Source of the DNA: Bacteroidales bacterium | GTDB lineage: Bacteria > Bacteroidota > Bacteroidia > Bacteroidales > UBA932 | Assembly: GCA_024683255.1 (NCBI GenBank) | Contig: JAIKYL010000212.1 | Span: forward strand, 1 to 6,246 | Direction: 5' to 3' | DNA length: 6,246 bases | Shown: positions 5,843-6,246 of the stretch, one piece after another | Layout: each line of letters opens with the position of its first letter | Numbering within the stretch: position 1 is the stretch's first letter | Notes under the pieces: model-generated | Databases searched by the model: none | The model's input: only the letters and a program-made list of their open reading frames with translations | What the model was told of the DNA's origin: nothing | Position numbers and translations under genes: made by a program

Positions 5843-5871
5843 CTGTCATTCTGAACGAAGTGAAGAATCTA
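5843..5871 (-). repeat. Dispersed 29-bp repeat, copy 2 (MATE/kinase junction)
   Basis: On the + strand it reads CTGTCATTCTGAACGAAG, continuing TGAAGAATCTA, with two substitutions against the copy at 771-799. The ATTCT (5848-5852) and AGAAT (5864-5868) arms are conserved, while both differences fall in the central region. Relative to the genes here, the repeat is read in the opposite orientation to copy 1. Its right end supplies the TAG stop of the MATE gene (5869-5871), and its left part contains an alternative ATG for the kinase gene (5849-5847). Confidence 0.85.
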
Positions 5872-6246
5872 AATCTGGCTCCCCAGGATGGATGGATCGT
5901 CTCCGTCCTTGAGCCTGCCCAGCTTTCTAAGCAGCGCAATGCCCAGGATGGCGGTAATGATGGCCGATAAGGTATCGGAAATGGGGAAACTGTACCAGAC
6001 GCCGGCTTCGGATTCCAGTACGGCGGGAAGGATGTAGATGCAGGGAAGCAGGAACAGCAGCTGTCTGGAAAGGGATAGGAAGATGGACTTCTTAACCATG
6101 CCCAGGCACTGGAACAGGTTGGTGGTGACCATCTGGAAGCCCACGATGGGGAACACTATATTCATCTGCAGAAGGCCCTTGGCGGCCAGGTCGTGCAGAA
6201 CAGGGTCGTTGGTAAAGATGCTGGCGGTGGGGCCGCTGAGGAACAT
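5869..6246 (-). CDS. MATE-family multidrug/toxin efflux transporter, C-terminal part (5'-truncated by window edge)
   Basis: The last 125 or so residues of an inner-membrane MATE transporter are visible. Family members are about 440-460 residues with 12 transmembrane helices and export cationic drugs or metabolites using a Na+ or H+ gradient. The visible part begins in a segment reading SGPTASIFTNDPVL, the loop common in MATE proteins before helix 10. It then has three hydrophobic segments, roughly residues 25-47 (including NIVFPIVGFQMVTTNLFQCLG), 57-76 (RQLLFLLPCIYILPAV) and 84-107 (WYSFPISDTLSAIITAILGI), matching the last helices. It ends in a short basic and acidic cytoplasmic tail, RKLGRLKDGDDP. 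The ATG at the very edge is probably an internal Met, so the true start is outside. The TAG stop is formed by bases of the dispersed repeat. No promoter is visible between this gene and the kinase gene, so they are probably in one operon. The substrate cannot be told. Confidence 0.9.
   Translation of the reverse strand: MFLSGPTASIFTNDPVLHDLAAKGLLQMNIVFPIVGFQMVTTNLFQCLGMVKKSIFLSLSRQLLFLLPCIYILPAVLESEAGVWYSFPISDTLSAIITAILGIALLRKLGRLKDGDDPSILGSQI

Noticed and set aside
771..5871. The two 29-bp repeats as ends of a composite mobile element or as a CRISPR remnant
   Set aside because: They are in the same + strand orientation 5 kb apart and enclose housekeeping genes. There is no transposase, no spacer array and no target-site duplication, so a dispersed small repeat is the simpler reading.
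5850..5939. Extended kinase start at TTG 5939
   Set aside because: The added residues overlap the MATE coding region in another frame and translate the repeat (FFTSFRMT). Family similarity begins at MHTIINVG.

Overview
The window reads as ordinary chromosomal DNA of a GC-rich member of the Bacteroidota, most likely the order Bacteroidales. Three things support this. There are two TATCTTTG boxes matching the Bacteroidota sigma-factor -7 consensus TAnnTTTG. Leaders are A-rich or very short, and only one looks SD-like. The protein variants, such as L34 with a KKLSVSDE tail and the YYNYYTFG-type cytidylate-kinase-like protein, are typical of Bacteroidales. The species cannot be named from this sequence.

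The left half is on the + strand. It holds the 3' end of polA (DNA polymerase I), then a small two-domain sigma factor, then rsmG (16S rRNA G527 methyltransferase), whose start overlaps the sigma stop as ATGA. Next is rpmH (ribosomal protein L34), with its own promoter just after the rsmG stop and an intrinsic terminator after it. Then comes ettA, an ABC-F translation factor, with a -7 box immediately behind that terminator. Replication/repair and ribosome functions are therefore packed into about 4 kb.

The right half is on the - strand. In transcription order it holds the C-terminal end of a MATE-family transporter (cut by the window edge), a cytidylate-kinase-like P-loop protein, and an exported or lipoprotein-type serine hydrolase of the beta-lactamase/PBP-like fold. 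The last two overlap as GTGA. This operon runs head-on into ettA, and the two stop codons are separated by one base.

A 29-bp dispersed repeat occurs twice, once between polA and the sigma factor and once between the MATE gene and the kinase gene. The copies have opposite orientation relative to transcription, and in both cases the repeat contributes bases to start or stop codons. I see no RNA gene, CRISPR array, insertion sequence or prophage, and no gene-free stretch longer than 300 bases. I found no convincing undescribed system. The most interesting signals are the junction repeat, the near-zero convergent gap, the terminator-promoter compaction before ettA, and atypical active-site positions in the kinase-like protein and the hydrolase.
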